DNA of 64,000 bases from Bradyrhizobium zhanjiangense (lineage in GTDB: Bacteria > Pseudomonadota > Alphaproteobacteria > Rhizobiales > Xanthobacteraceae): the NCBI RefSeq assembly GCF_004114935.1, contig NZ_CP022221.1, positions 1,571,001-1,635,000 of the forward strand, given 5' to 3'. Under the pieces are notes generated by a model. That model searched no databases and was not told where the DNA came from. It worked only from the letters and a program-made list of their open reading frames with translations. Below are positions 1 to 8,670 of this stretch, in pieces (position 1 is the first letter of the stretch; each line of letters starts with the position of its first letter). The position numbers and the translations under genes were made by a program.

Positions 1-10
1 AACGGCACGC

Positions 11-37
11 TTAGCAATCGGGCTTTCCGAGTGCTAA
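11..37. promoter_or_regulatory. CIRCE operator (HrcA binding site)
   Basis: The arms TTAGCAATC and GAGTGCTAA are separated by exactly nine bases. The family consensus is TTAGCACTC-N9-GAGTGCTAA, so only one arm base differs. CIRCE is the operator bound by the heat-shock repressor HrcA, normally between the promoter and the start codon of groESL or hrcA-grpE. The controlled gene is not in the window; the flanking promoter points left, so it should start just before base 1 on the minus strand. Confidence 0.85.
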
Positions 38-48
38 TAGTGCGCCCG

Positions 49-77
49 GAAATATGGCTTGGCCGCGATCCTGTCAA
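49..77 (-). promoter_or_regulatory. Sigma70-type promoter next to CIRCE
   Basis: On the minus strand a perfect -35 box TTGACA (72-77) is followed after 17 bases by TATTTC (49-54) as a possible -10. Transcription would begin a few bases to the left, so the CIRCE element would be in the first transcribed bases, the usual arrangement for HrcA repression. The -10 match is moderate; the call rests on spacing and position. Confidence 0.6.
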
Positions 78-233
78 GCAAAGGTGGTTAAGCGATTGGT
101 GAGGCGGATATAGGATGGTGGCATTGGAAACTCGTTCGGGGCGCCGGCGTATCAAACGACGGCATTGCTCCAGCGGCGGTTTTGCGCTTGGCTGCGGGAG
201 GGGTGCGGCCATGGTCTTGTTCGGGGGAATGCC

Positions 234-755
234 ATGATCAGTTCAGCTCGCGCGCGCACGGTTGCCAATCTGGCCGCCGCGTCTTGTCTGGCGCTATTGC
301 TGGGCGCCTGCGGCGGCGGCATGAGCCTGCCGTCCTTCTCGTCGTCTTCGCCGCCGCCCGAGGCTGAGCCGGGCACCGGCCCGGAAATGCCCGCGACGAT
401 CCGCTCCGACGAGATCGTCGGCCGCTGGGGTCTCGCCTCGTTCCAGAACCCGGCCGACCGCGCCCGCACCGAGGCTGCCGCCCGGGCGCAGTGCAAAAAT
501 CCCTATGTGATCACCGCCGGCTCCTCCGGCGGCGTGATCATGCATCTGGCCGACCAGGCGACCCCGCAGGAGCTGCGGCTGAAGGGCTCGCCGAGCGGCA
601 AGAACTACATCGGCCCCGCCGGCCCGACGCCGGGCGAGCAGGACCGCGAGATCATCTCCTTCGATGGCCGCGTGCTGATCACCCGCTTCATCGACAAGGA
701 CGCCGCCACCCGCTACGGCAACATGGTCTACGTCCGCTGCGCGCCGAGGGCGTGA
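234..755 (+). CDS. Small lipoprotein of unknown function
   Basis: A protein of 173 residues with a hydrophobic signal segment (about 11-24) ending in a lipobox LGAC, so Cys26 should be lipidated after signal peptidase II cleavage; lspA lies at 47 kb. A Ser/Pro-rich linker follows, then a compact domain beginning near VGRWGLASF with two further cysteines. The ATG at 234 is chosen because GGGGGA lies about five bases before it and because it places the signal peptide at the N-terminus. The function is not recognised; the envelope location is inferred from the lipobox. Confidence 0.75.
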   Translation: MISSARARTVANLAAASCLALLLGACGGGMSLPSFSSSSPPPEAEPGTGPEMPATIRSDEIVGRWGLASFQNPADRARTEAAARAQCKNPYVITAGSSGGVIMHLADQATPQELRLKGSPSGKNYIGPAGPTPGEQDREIISFDGRVLITRFIDKDAATRYGNMVYVRCAPRA

Positions 756-778
756 TCGGGATTCCGGCCTAACCACGC

Positions 779-857
779 GTCATTGCGAGCGGTAGCGAAG
801 CAATCCAGAGTCTTTCCACGGTGACGGTCTGGATTGCTTCGCTACGCTCGCAATGAC
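779..857. repeat. Palindromic intergenic repeat, family A, copy 1
   Basis: An inverted repeat running from GTCATTGCGAGC, through GAAGCAATCCAGA and its complement TCTGGATTGCTTCG, to GCTCGCAATGAC. The same core recurs in this window at 23129, 31652, 37419 and 63811, always between genes. It is probably a dispersed non-autonomous palindromic element. Confidence 0.85.
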
Positions 858-861
858 GGCA

Positions 862-897
862 AACAAAAAAACGCCGGCTTGCGCCGGCGTTTTGTTT
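862..897. terminator. Bidirectional intrinsic terminator
   Basis: An 8-bp perfect stem (ACGCCGGC, 871-878, with GCCGGCGT, 883-890) and loop TTGC are preceded by a run of A and followed by TTTTGTTTTT. It lies between two convergent genes, the lipoprotein and cheZ, and can serve both strands. Confidence 0.85.
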
Positions 898-916
898 TTC
901 AGAATGACAAGTCCGC

Positions 917-1696
917 TCAGTCGAACAGCGCGTCGATGTCGTCCTGCGAGGCATGGCCGACGTCGCCGGCGAGTTTCGGGCCGTTGAGGAGCTTTTCGTC
1001 ATCGCTGCGGTTGTCGACAGGCGCCGGCACATGGGCCTTGATCGCGTCGACGCCGCCCCAGATCTCCATCATCGCATTGATGTGCTGCTCGATGAACTTC
1101 ATCGTGGTCATGACCTTGCTGATGCGCTGGCCGGTCAGATCCTGGAAGTTGCAGGCTTCGAAAATTGAGATGACGCGTTCCTGGATGTCGTCGGCGAGCC
1201 GCTTCTGCTGATCGGCCGATTGCACCTTGGACATCGCGCTGGCCGCCTGGTCGATCGACTCGGCGGCTTCGAGGATTTGCTGCGTCGCCTGCTCGGTGCC
1301 GCCGACGACCGCGCCGAGCTCGCCAGTGACCTTGGCCATCTCGCCGCCGTCGAAGCTCTTGCCGTGCAGCGTCGCGATCTCGCGCTTGGTGCGGTCGATG
1401 GCGTCGTGGATGAGGTCGAGCTCGACCTTCAGCTTCTCGCACTGCTCGATCTGCGCCCGGTAGGTCTCGAGCATGGTACGAGCTTCCGACAGCTCGTGGG
1501 CGGTGGAGGCGTCGATCGCCGCCATGGCTGCGCTGCCGGACAAGGGCACAGTGCCCTTCGCCATCTGTGCGCGGATCGCGCGCAGCTCGGCCATGATCTC
1601 GCTATGCATCGGGATTGCTTCTTCGGTTACGTCAAGAATCGGCATCTCGCCACCGGCGATATCTTCGACGCGAAAACGCTTGCGGTGAACAGCCAT
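917..1696 (-). CDS. cheZ: CheZ-type chemotaxis phosphatase
   Basis: Predicted phosphatase that removes phosphate from CheY-P and so resets the flagellar motor signal. In the 259-residue protein a long helical region leads to NFQDLTGQ, where Asp186 and Gln190 match the catalytic Asp/Gln pair of CheZ. The C-terminus SQDDIDALFD is the acidic CheY-docking tail typical of the family. ATG at 1696 follows a GGGGGGAG Shine-Dalgarno. It stands alone; no other che gene adjoins it, although a CheY-like regulator lies 50 kb away. Family assignment is firm; the partner CheY is inferred. Confidence 0.9.
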   Translation of the reverse strand: MAVHRKRFRVEDIAGGEMPILDVTEEAIPMHSEIMAELRAIRAQMAKGTVPLSGSAAMAAIDASTAHELSEARTMLETYRAQIEQCEKLKVELDLIHDAIDRTKREIATLHGKSFDGGEMAKVTGELGAVVGGTEQATQQILEAAESIDQAASAMSKVQSADQQKRLADDIQERVISIFEACNFQDLTGQRISKVMTTMKFIEQHINAMMEIWGGVDAIKAHVPAPVDNRSDDEKLLNGPKLAGDVGHASQDDIDALFD

Positions 1697-2011
1697 CAGG
1701 ATACTCCCCCCACCTCATTCACGCGTCTTTGTAGGCAGAAGCGATTTAACACGAAGTTCACAGCCGGAACTGTCGTGCGGCGTCGCGCGACGGCGCGCAA
1801 AGAAGCGATTAACCATGGCCGCGCTGCGTTCATCGAAAATAAACGCTGATCGCCAAATTGGCCCGCGCTTGACGACGTGGTGAATCCAAACGCCTGATAC
1901 GTTTACCAAACAAAACGGCTTTTGCTTTTTATTGACCACGTCGCGGCGGTCGATCAGCCAGGCGCCTTCCCCGACGCATGTGATCTAGACGAAACAGTAC
2001 AGAGTACGTCG
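1697..2011. other. Divergent intergenic region
   Basis: It separates cheZ (minus) from the L,D-transpeptidase (plus) and must hold both promoters. Two similar stretches, AGAAGCGATTTAACAC near 1737 and AGAAGCGATTAACCA near 1801, form an imperfect direct repeat. I see no convincing -35/-10 pair. Confidence 0.4.
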
Positions 2012-2824
2012 ATGTTCAAGAAAATGTCTGTCGCGCTGCTCGGCAGCGCTTGCACCTTCATTGCCGGCGCAAACAGCGCCAGCGCCTTCGATAACACCGT
2101 GCCGAACGATCCGCCCGCGGTGCTCTATGCGCCGCAGGTGCCGCCGGCGCCGGTGCGCGTCGCCTCCAACTCGAACATGGGCGGCGGCTTCATCGAATTC
2201 CTGTTCGGCGACGGTCCCGGCCGCGGTCCGGCCTATGCGCCGCAGCAGCCGGTGTATCAGCAGCAGCCGGCCTATTACGATCAGCGCCGTCTGCCGCCGA
2301 TGGGCGAGCCGCAGATGCAAGGCGGAGTTCAGCAAGGCGCGCTCCAGCAGGATGCGGTCGATCCGCGGCAGCGTCCGTTCGATCCGAAATTCGAGAAGCA
2401 GCTCGTTGACTATGGCGGCAAGGAAAGCCCCGGCACGATCGTGGTCGATACGCCGAACAAGTTCCTCTATCTCGTCGAGGGCAACGGCAGGGCGATGCGC
2501 TACGGTATCGGTGTGGGCCGTCCCGGCTTCACCTGGTCCGGCGTGAAGTCGATCACCGCTAAGCGCGAATGGCCGGACTGGACGCCGCCGGCGGAAATGC
2601 TCGCACGCCGCCCCGATCTGCCCCGGCACATGGAAGGCGGCCCGGAAAATCCGCTGGGCGCCCGCGCGATGTATCTGGGCTCCACGCTCTACCGCATCCA
2701 TGGCTCCAACGAGCCCTGGACCATCGGCACCAACGTCTCCTCCGGCTGCATCCGCATGCGCAACGAGGACGTCATCGACCTCTACGGCCGCGTCAATGTC
2801 GGCACCAAAGTCGTGGTGATGTGA
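2012..2824 (+). CDS. L,D-transpeptidase (YkuD/ErfK family)
   Basis: Periplasmic enzyme expected to form 3-3 peptidoglycan cross-links or to attach proteins to peptidoglycan through a catalytic cysteine. In 270 residues there is an N-terminal signal segment (about 4-24), a Pro/Gln-rich linker (roughly 45-115), and a YkuD domain with HGSNEPWTIG and SSGCIRMRN, where Cys246 is the nucleophile. The ATG at 2012 is preferred over an upstream alternative because it puts the signal peptide first. Rhizobia carry many paralogues, so the precise substrate cannot be assigned. It stands alone. Confidence 0.88.
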   Translation: MFKKMSVALLGSACTFIAGANSASAFDNTVPNDPPAVLYAPQVPPAPVRVASNSNMGGGFIEFLFGDGPGRGPAYAPQQPVYQQQPAYYDQRRLPPMGEPQMQGGVQQGALQQDAVDPRQRPFDPKFEKQLVDYGGKESPGTIVVDTPNKFLYLVEGNGRAMRYGIGVGRPGFTWSGVKSITAKREWPDWTPPAEMLARRPDLPRHMEGGPENPLGARAMYLGSTLYRIHGSNEPWTIGTNVSSGCIRMRNEDVIDLYGRVNVGTKVVVM

Positions 2825-2916
2825 GGCGTTTTGCGCTTGAAGCGAGCCGTCAACCCGCGCCGGCTCGCGATGCGCGGCATCGAAGGCGTTGCGTGCCGCC
2901 GGCGAACGCCTTCCAG

Positions 2917-3132
2917 CTATGCTCGCTGACGGTGCCGCGTCGACCCGGCAACGGAGCAGCGACGACGAGTTGACGAATGGGAATGCGGTGCGCGAGCGGA
3001 GCGGTTCAGCCGCCGCGCCGACAGCTCTGCCTTCCTGAGCCGCTCGTGCAGTCCCTCCAACTCGTACAATTCGGTGATGAGATGTGTCGTCACGTCGGAT
3101 AAGGTTGCAATGCGCTGCTGAAGTGAACTCAT
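2917..3132 (-). CDS. Small conserved-looking protein, 71 aa
   Basis: The first half (MSSLQQRIATLSDVTTHL and onward) forms an amphipathic, Leu/Glu-rich helix of about 40 residues ending in LRKAELSARR. The rest is basic, Ser/Arg-rich and probably unstructured. ATG at 3132 is the first plausible start; the Shine-Dalgarno is weak. I recall similar short proteins in Bradyrhizobium but know no function. It could be a DNA- or protein-binding accessory factor, which is only a guess. Confidence 0.45.
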   Translation of the reverse strand: MSSLQQRIATLSDVTTHLITELYELEGLHERLRKAELSARRLNRSARAPHSHSSTRRRCSVAGSTRHRQRA

Positions 3133-3400
3133 TTTAAAACCCCGACTGTTGCCAAGAGCGGCAGCCACATCGTGTGTGGCATGAGCAACGTGTTCTTCCA
3201 GTTGAACACCCATGTCCGAATTTGGAAATCCGGGAGTCTACGGCCGCGCGCGTCAGAAAGTGATTTCGGCTTTCATGGTGAACTCGGGCGCGTCCGGCAA
3301 CGTTCAGCTCAGTGTAAGCCAGCAACCATGCGCATTAGTCATACTATATCGAACGGCTTCTCTGCGCGCGGTGGCACAAGAGGCGCTTGAGCTACGCCCT

Positions 3401-3432
3401 AAAAGAAAACGGCCGCCGAGAGGCGGCCGTTT
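3401..3432 (-). terminator. Intrinsic terminator of the DUF2076 gene
   Basis: An 11-bp perfect stem AAACGGCCGCC/GGCGGCCGTTT with a GAGA loop. On the minus strand it is followed by TCTTTT. It lies about 20 bases beyond the stop codon of the DUF2076 gene. Confidence 0.85.
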
Positions 3433-3453
3433 CGTATCTACCGGGTGAATTGC

Positions 3454-4281
3454 TCACGCGTAATCGCTGCCGCCATCGTCGCCGCCGCCGAAATCGCTGT
3501 CGTCGCCGGTGTCCATGTTGTCGTCGCCATCGTCGCTGTAATTCTGGTCGTTGTTGTCCCGATCGTTCGACGCCTGATCGAAGAAGCCTTGGCGCGAGTC
3601 GTCGCGGCGGTTCGAGCCGATATCGTCGAGGCCCGCATCGCGCGCGAGCGAGCCGCCGGACTGGTCACTGCCGCCCCAAGGACTTCCACCAGCGCTGCGG
3701 TCGCCCAGGGCGTTGGTGTCGCCAAAGGCCTGCTGATGCGGTCCGCCCATCATGCCGCGGATGCTGGAGAGCAGCAGCGAGCCGCCGACGACGCCGGCCG
3801 CGGCCGCCGCCGCCGTGCCGAGGAACGAGCCGCCAGCACCGCCGATCGGCGGCGCGCCATAACCCTGACCCGGACCCTGGCCGTAGGCCTGACCGTAAGG
3901 CGGCTGGCCGTAGCCCGGCTGGGTCTGCTGCATGGCCTGGCCGCTATTCCAGACCGGCCGCGAGTCGCGCGGCGGCACGTTCGGAACCGAACCCCGCGAC
4001 GGGCTTCCGCCGAACAACGTCTCGCGCATGGAATCCAGGAAGCCGCCGGACTGCGCCTGCTCGGGCGCCTGCCCCGCTTCCAGCTCCTGGATACGGGCGT
4101 GGGCGCGCTTCAGCGCTTCGTCCTGCAACAGCACGGTCTGCACCAGCGCGTAGATCGCACCGGGTGCCTTGCGCAAGCCGTCGGAGATCGCGGCGGTTGC
4201 GTCCGGATCGCGCGGTGCATTTTCCAGTTTGGTAAGCCGGTCGAAAAGCTCGTCGACGAGCTGGCGTTCCTGCGGCGTCAT
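3454..4281 (-). CDS. DUF2076 family protein
   Basis: A 275-residue protein starting MTPQERQLVDELFDRL, the characteristic opening of DUF2076 proteins. An N-terminal helical domain (about 1-85) is followed by a Gly/Gln/Tyr/Pro-rich middle. A short hydrophobic Ala/Gly segment near residues 150-165 could be membrane-embedded. The C-terminus is a long acidic Asp/Asn/Gly-rich tail ending SDYA. The ATG at 4281 follows AAGGAG and agrees with the family; a longer reading from 4332 is rejected. The function of the family is unknown, and the tail is likely disordered. Confidence 0.82.
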   Translation of the reverse strand: MTPQERQLVDELFDRLTKLENAPRDPDATAAISDGLRKAPGAIYALVQTVLLQDEALKRAHARIQELEAGQAPEQAQSGGFLDSMRETLFGGSPSRGSVPNVPPRDSRPVWNSGQAMQQTQPGYGQPPYGQAYGQGPGQGYGAPPIGGAGGSFLGTAAAAAAGVVGGSLLLSSIRGMMGGPHQQAFGDTNALGDRSAGGSPWGGSDQSGGSLARDAGLDDIGSNRRDDSRQGFFDQASNDRDNNDQNYSDDGDDNMDTGDDSDFGGGDDGGSDYA

Positions 4282-4407
4282 GATCAATCTCCTTCGCGCA
4301 AAACCAAGCGCGCAGGAGATGTAGGGTTCCATTATGGCCCCAACAGTGCCGGCCGGATTAAATTTCGGTATGCGACAAGCTGCCCCGCAAGGCGGTTTTC
4401 GGCGACT

Positions 4408-5253
4408 TCATCCCAGCGTGACGCCGCTGTCCGCCAGCAGACGTGGGAACGCGTCGCCGGCGAAATAAGCGTGCTCGCGTTCGCGCACATCCGTCATCGG
4501 GTCGAGACCGACAAGAACGTCATCGACGAAACCGGGATGGCACATCACGAGACCGCCCTCGGGGAGGCCTTCCAGGAACTGCCGCATCAATGCGCCGAAA
4601 TCGGCCGCCCGCGTGAAGTCGTAAGCCCCGGCGAAGCCGGGATTGAAGCTGAGACCGGCCGCGCCGGCGCGGCGGCGGAATTGCGCGCTGAGGATATCGA
4701 GCACCATGGCCTTTAGTGAGGCCATCCGCTGCGCCAGCGGCAGGTTGCGTCCGCACTGGCGTACCCAGGCGTTCGGTGCGGTCTCGCTCACGGCATCGAC
4801 AAAGCCGTCGCGCACCTGGGGATAGAGCTGCACATGCTGGTGGCCGTCGACGAAGTCGGGCGCACGCCCGAATGCTTCGGTGAACGCTGCGAGCTGCGCC
4901 TTCACCTCGTTGCGAAAGAATTCGCGGTCGAGCCGCCGCATCAGTCCGGCGCGCAGCAGCTTCGGAAAGGCCAGGAACATGTCGCCGTCGAGAGGGCGGA
5001 AATGCATGGTGAGCGGCCGGAACGGTGCCGACAGCGTCACGTGCAAGCCGATCGCGCAGCGCGGGCTCGATTTGGCTGCCGCGTCCAGCGCTTCGATCTC
5101 GCTGCGCTGGATCGCCGGACCCACCATCATCACCGACGTGGCGTTGAGGCGGCCGCGTTCGATCAGGTCGCGGATGGCGCGGTTGACGCCCGGGCTGATG
5201 CCGTAATCGTCGGCGCAAAGCCAAATCCGCCGCAGGCCCGCGGCAGCACTCAT
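4408..5253 (-). CDS. hpnK: HpnK/ChbG-type carbohydrate deacetylase
   Basis: A member of the YdjC/ChbG family of metal-dependent polysaccharide deacetylase-like enzymes, and closest to those tied to hopanoid gene clusters. In 281 residues the metal-site pattern is visible: CADDYG near residue 13, GLHVTLS near 69, and DGHQHVQLYP near 135. Its ATG overlaps the stop of the upstream GT2 glycosyltransferase by 4 bp, so the two are translationally coupled and probably act on the same lipid-linked sugar. The hpnK name rests on memory of similar pairs; no shc or other hpn genes are present here, so ChbG-like deacetylase is the safer name. Confidence 0.75.
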   Translation of the reverse strand: MSAAAGLRRIWLCADDYGISPGVNRAIRDLIERGRLNATSVMMVGPAIQRSEIEALDAAAKSSPRCAIGLHVTLSAPFRPLTMHFRPLDGDMFLAFPKLLRAGLMRRLDREFFRNEVKAQLAAFTEAFGRAPDFVDGHQHVQLYPQVRDGFVDAVSETAPNAWVRQCGRNLPLAQRMASLKAMVLDILSAQFRRRAGAAGLSFNPGFAGAYDFTRAADFGALMRQFLEGLPEGGLVMCHPGFVDDVLVGLDPMTDVREREHAYFAGDAFPRLLADSGVTLG

Positions 5254-6296
5254 TCGGCGGCCGTCCTTTTCGAAGCGTCGTCGGCGTTGTCGGCCTCAAA
5301 ATGCTTCTCGCTGTGCTCGGCGACGAAGTAGATCGGGCGCGCCTTCAGCTCGGAGAGGATCTTGCCGATATATTCGCCGACGATGCCGATCATGATGAGC
5401 TGCACGCCGCCGATGGTCATCAGGCCGACCACGAGCGAGGGATAGCCGGGCACCTGCTTGCCGGTCGTGAAGACCTCCCAGAGGATGGAGAGGCCGAACA
5501 GGAAGGCGATACCGGCAAGAGCCGCGCCGAGCAGGCTGGCGAAGCGCAGCGGTGCCACCGAGAACGAGGTCAGGCCCTCGATCGACAGGCCGAGCAGGCG
5601 AGCGGCGTTGAAGGTGGTGACGCCATGGGCGCGCGGCGCCGGTTCGTAGTCGACGCGGATCTGGCGGAAGCCGATCCAGCTGGCCAGTCCTTTGAAGAAG
5701 CGGTTGCGCTCCGGCAGCTGCCTCAGCGCTGCGACCGCGCGCGGTGAGAGCAGGCGGAAGTCACCGGCGTCCTCGGGAATCTTCTGCCGTGCGCCCCAAT
5801 TGATCAGCGCGTAGAAGCCGTGCACGGCGAGCCGCCGCAGGAAAGGCTCGTTGTCGCGATGCGCCTTGGCGGTATAGACGACGTCGTAGCCGTCTTCGAT
5901 CCAGTGCTGCACCAGCTGCTCGACCAGGGCCGGCGGATGCTGGCCGTCGCCGTCCATGAACATGACGGCGCCGAGCCGCGCATGGTCGAGGCCGGCCATC
6001 AGCGCCGCCTCTTTGCCGAAATTGCGCGACAGCGAGACCACCTGGACGCCGATCGCGTCGGCCGGCAGGCTGCGGGCGATCGACAGCGTCGCATCCGCGC
6101 TGCCGTCGTCGACATAGACGACCTCGCAAGCAAGGCGATAGCGCTGCCGCAAGGTCTTCGCGAGCTCGCAAATCCTCTGATGCAGGGCGGCGAGGCCCGC
6201 CGCCTCGTTGTAGACGGGGACGACAATCGACAGCCCCTTCGCGGCGGCGCTGGCCGCTGTGGTCGTCATGCCGGAAACGTCAGAGCCCAGCGTCAT
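5250..6296 (-). CDS. GT2 glycosyltransferase, GtrB/DPM1-like
   Basis: Membrane glycosyltransferase expected to move a sugar from a nucleotide donor to a polyprenyl phosphate. The 348-residue protein opens with VVPVYNEAAGL, then has VDDGSADATL near residue 60 and MDGDGQHPP near 115 (metal and donor binding), and two C-terminal transmembrane segments (roughly 245-275 and 285-315), the typical GtrB/ArnC build. It is the first gene of a pair with the deacetylase downstream. ATG at 6296 is used; an in-frame ATG at 6269 is a possible alternative. The sugar and the acceptor are not identifiable. Confidence 0.85.
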   Translation of the reverse strand: MTLGSDVSGMTTTAASAAAKGLSIVVPVYNEAAGLAALHQRICELAKTLRQRYRLACEVVYVDDGSADATLSIARSLPADAIGVQVVSLSRNFGKEAALMAGLDHARLGAVMFMDGDGQHPPALVEQLVQHWIEDGYDVVYTAKAHRDNEPFLRRLAVHGFYALINWGARQKIPEDAGDFRLLSPRAVAALRQLPERNRFFKGLASWIGFRQIRVDYEPAPRAHGVTTFNAARLLGLSIEGLTSFSVAPLRFASLLGAALAGIAFLFGLSILWEVFTTGKQVPGYPSLVVGLMTIGGVQLIMIGIVGEYIGKILSELKARPIYFVAEHSEKHFEADNADDASKRTAAE

Positions 6297-6382
6297 CGAT
6301 CAAGGTTCCAGAGGCGTTTAGGTCTTCTCAACCGCATATGGTAGCAGCCGTTTGCTGTCGCTACGCTGAACAAAGCTAGGGC

Positions 6383-7360
6383 TCACCGCCCCAGGAACGC
6401 TTCGAGCTTGGCGAACAGCGGGTTCTCCCGGTCGAACACGTAGTCGAGCGAAACCACCGAGACGGTCTCGGCGCCATGCTCGCGCAGGAAGCTCGCCAGC
6501 GCATAGAGCTGCCCCGGGGGGCAGTGCAGCGTCAGCATGCCTGACGAGGTCGGTCCGCCAAATGGGGCCTCCACGCCGAACCGGCTGTGGGCCTCGCCGA
6601 GCAGGGCGGCGTCGCACTGCCGGAAGCGGGTGCGGACCTCGCGGTATTTGTTGGCCCGCGCCCGCGCCGCAATGTGATCGAGGATGACGCGCGCGGTCTC
6701 GCGCGCCTGCGGCGACCAGTCGGCCTCCTTCGAGGCGACCAGATTGGCCTGGCTGCGCAGGATCACGCCGTCGTCGAGCACCCGCAAGCCATTGGCGGCG
6801 AGCGTTGCACCGGTCGTGGTGATGTCGACGATCAGCTCGGCGCTGCCGGCCGCGGGCGCGCCTTCGGTCGCGCCGGCGCTTTCGACGGTGCGGTAGTCGG
6901 TGATGCCGTGGCTCTGGAAGAAGGCGCGGGTCAGATTGATGAACTTGGTCGCGACCCGCATCCGCATGTGATGCTGCTCGCGAAAGCCGGTGGTGACGTC
7001 GTCGAGGTCGGCCATGGTGCGGACGTCGATCCACGCCTGCGGCACCGCGACGACGACATCGGCATAGCCGAAGCCGAGCCCCTCGATCAGCGACACGCGC
7101 TTGTCGGCATCAGCGATGTTCTCGCGCACCAGGTCTTCGCCGGTGACGCCGAGATGCGCGAAACCGCGGGACAGTTGCGAGGCGATCTCGCTCGCCGAGA
7201 GATAGGCGACCTCGACATTGTCGAGGCCCGCGATGGTGCCGCGATAGTCGCGGGCACCGCCGGCCTTCGACAGCTTGAGCCCGGCGCGGGCGAAGAAGGC
7301 TTCGGTGTTTTCCTGCAGGCGGCCCTTGGAGGGAACGGCCAGAACGAATGGCGCGCTCAT
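6383..7360 (-). CDS. hisG: ATP phosphoribosyltransferase, catalytic subunit
   Basis: First enzyme of histidine synthesis: joins ATP and PRPP to phosphoribosyl-ATP. The protein has 325 residues, begins [19 protein letters not shown], and has the phosphate-binding stretch [18 protein letters not shown]. It lacks the long regulatory domain of enterobacterial HisG, which fits the hetero-octameric form needing HisZ. hisZ lies immediately upstream with three bases between the genes, so the two form an operon. ATG at 7358-7360 is unambiguous. Confidence 0.95.
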   Translation of the reverse strand: MSAPFVLAVPSKGRLQENTEAFFARAGLKLSKAGGARDYRGTIAGLDNVEVAYLSASEIASQLSRGFAHLGVTGEDLVRENIADADKRVSLIEGLGFGYADVVVAVPQAWIDVRTMADLDDVTTGFREQHHMRMRVATKFINLTRAFFQSHGITDYRTVESAGATEGAPAAGSAELIVDITTTGATLAANGLRVLDDGVILRSQANLVASKEADWSPQARETARVILDHIAARARANKYREVRTRFRQCDAALLGEAHSRFGVEAPFGGPTSSGMLTLHCPPGQLYALASFLREHGAETVSVVSLDYVFDRENPLFAKLEAFLGR

Positions 7361-7363
7361 GAC

Positions 7364-8515
7364 TTAAGCTCCCACCTTGCGGCCGATCTTGGTCAGCGCG
7401 TCCACCCAGACCGAGAAGCCGACCGCAGGGATCGGCTGCGCTGAGCCGAGCTGGGTCATCAGCCCATCATAGCGGCCGCCGGCGACCAGCGGCTCGGCGC
7501 CATTACCCCTGTGATGCAATTCGAACTCGAAGCCGGTGTAATAGTCGAGCCCGCGTCCGAACGCGGTCGAGAAGCGCGTCAGCTTCACGTCGATGCCGCG
7601 CGCCGCCATGAAGCCGACCCGGCTCTCGAGCTGGTCGATCGCAGCCGTGAGATCGAGCTTGGCATCGGTGGTCAGTGCGCGCAGCTCTGCGATGGCATCG
7701 TCGGGATTGCCTGCGATCGACAGGAAGCGTTTGAGCACGGTGATCGCCTCGCGCGGCAGCGCGCCACCCTTCAGCGTCGATTGCTCGAGGAAGCGGTCGG
7801 CGATCTCGGCCGTGGTGCGGCCGCCGACATTGGTGGTGCCGGCGATCGACATCAAATCGGTGACGAAGGCGAGCGCTGCCTTGCGATCGGAGCCGGCCAG
7901 CGCGGCGAGCACGCCCTCATATTCGCTGCGGGTCGCGGTGGCCGCGGCCGCCAGCCGCTCCAGATCCTGCTCCAGGCTGATCTTGCGGTTGAAATCCTTG
8001 ACCAGCCGGCGGCGCCAGACTGGATAGAGATCGAGCGCATCGAGCAGGGCGTTGAACAACGCGACGTCGCCGGTGCGGATCTCGACGTCGCCGACTCCGA
8101 AGGCGGCGGTCGCCTCCAGCGCCAGCGCCAGCATCTCGGCATCCGCCGCGGCGCGGTCCTGACGGCCGAAGGATTCGATGCCGGCTTGCAGGAATTCGCT
8201 GGCCTGGCCGCTGCGGTAGCGGAACACCGGGCCGAGATAGCTGAACCCGGCCGCCTGGCCGGCACGGGCAGAGGCGAGGTAATCGCGCGCCACTGGAATG
8301 GTCAGGTCCGGGCGCAGGCAGAGCTCCTCGCCCGTGAGGTCCGTGGTCAGGTAGAGGCTCTTGCGGATGTCTTCGCCCGAGAGGTCCAGGAACGGCTCGG
8401 CCGGCTGCAGGATGGCGGGCTCGGCCCTGACATAGCCCGCCTGCGCGAACGACAAGAGCAGCGTGTCCGCCCAGGCGGCGGAGCCGGCAGCATTTGAGGT
8501 GGCAGTCGCGGTCAT
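7364..8515 (-). CDS. hisZ: ATP phosphoribosyltransferase regulatory subunit
   Basis: A paralogue of the histidyl-tRNA synthetase core that activates short-form HisG and gives it histidine feedback control. It shows class II synthetase-like motifs: SGEDIRKSLYLTT, LCLRPDLTIPVARDYL, FRYRSGQASEF (motif 2-like) and a late FGRGLDYYTGFEF. There is no anticodon-binding domain, as expected for HisZ. I start at 8515 (MTATATS); an ATG at 8527 and a longer reading to 8587 are open but have no better ribosome site. About 383 residues. Confidence 0.93.
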   Translation of the reverse strand: MTATATSNAAGSAAWADTLLLSFAQAGYVRAEPAILQPAEPFLDLSGEDIRKSLYLTTDLTGEELCLRPDLTIPVARDYLASARAGQAAGFSYLGPVFRYRSGQASEFLQAGIESFGRQDRAAADAEMLALALEATAAFGVGDVEIRTGDVALFNALLDALDLYPVWRRRLVKDFNRKISLEQDLERLAAAATATRSEYEGVLAALAGSDRKAALAFVTDLMSIAGTTNVGGRTTAEIADRFLEQSTLKGGALPREAITVLKRFLSIAGNPDDAIAELRALTTDAKLDLTAAIDQLESRVGFMAARGIDVKLTRFSTAFGRGLDYYTGFEFELHHRGNGAEPLVAGGRYDGLMTQLGSAQPIPAVGFSVWVDALTKIGRKVGA

Positions 8516-8670
8516 AACAGGGTCCATCGTCCCGGTGGAACCGGGCAGGCAAGGGGAAGGCAACAGAATTGGCGCAGCCCTTAGCATGGCCGGAAAGCGG
8601 TTTCGACCTCCAAAGGATCAATCGCTTAACGGCCGGGCAATTCATCGTTTCATCGTCAGGCCGACGGAAG

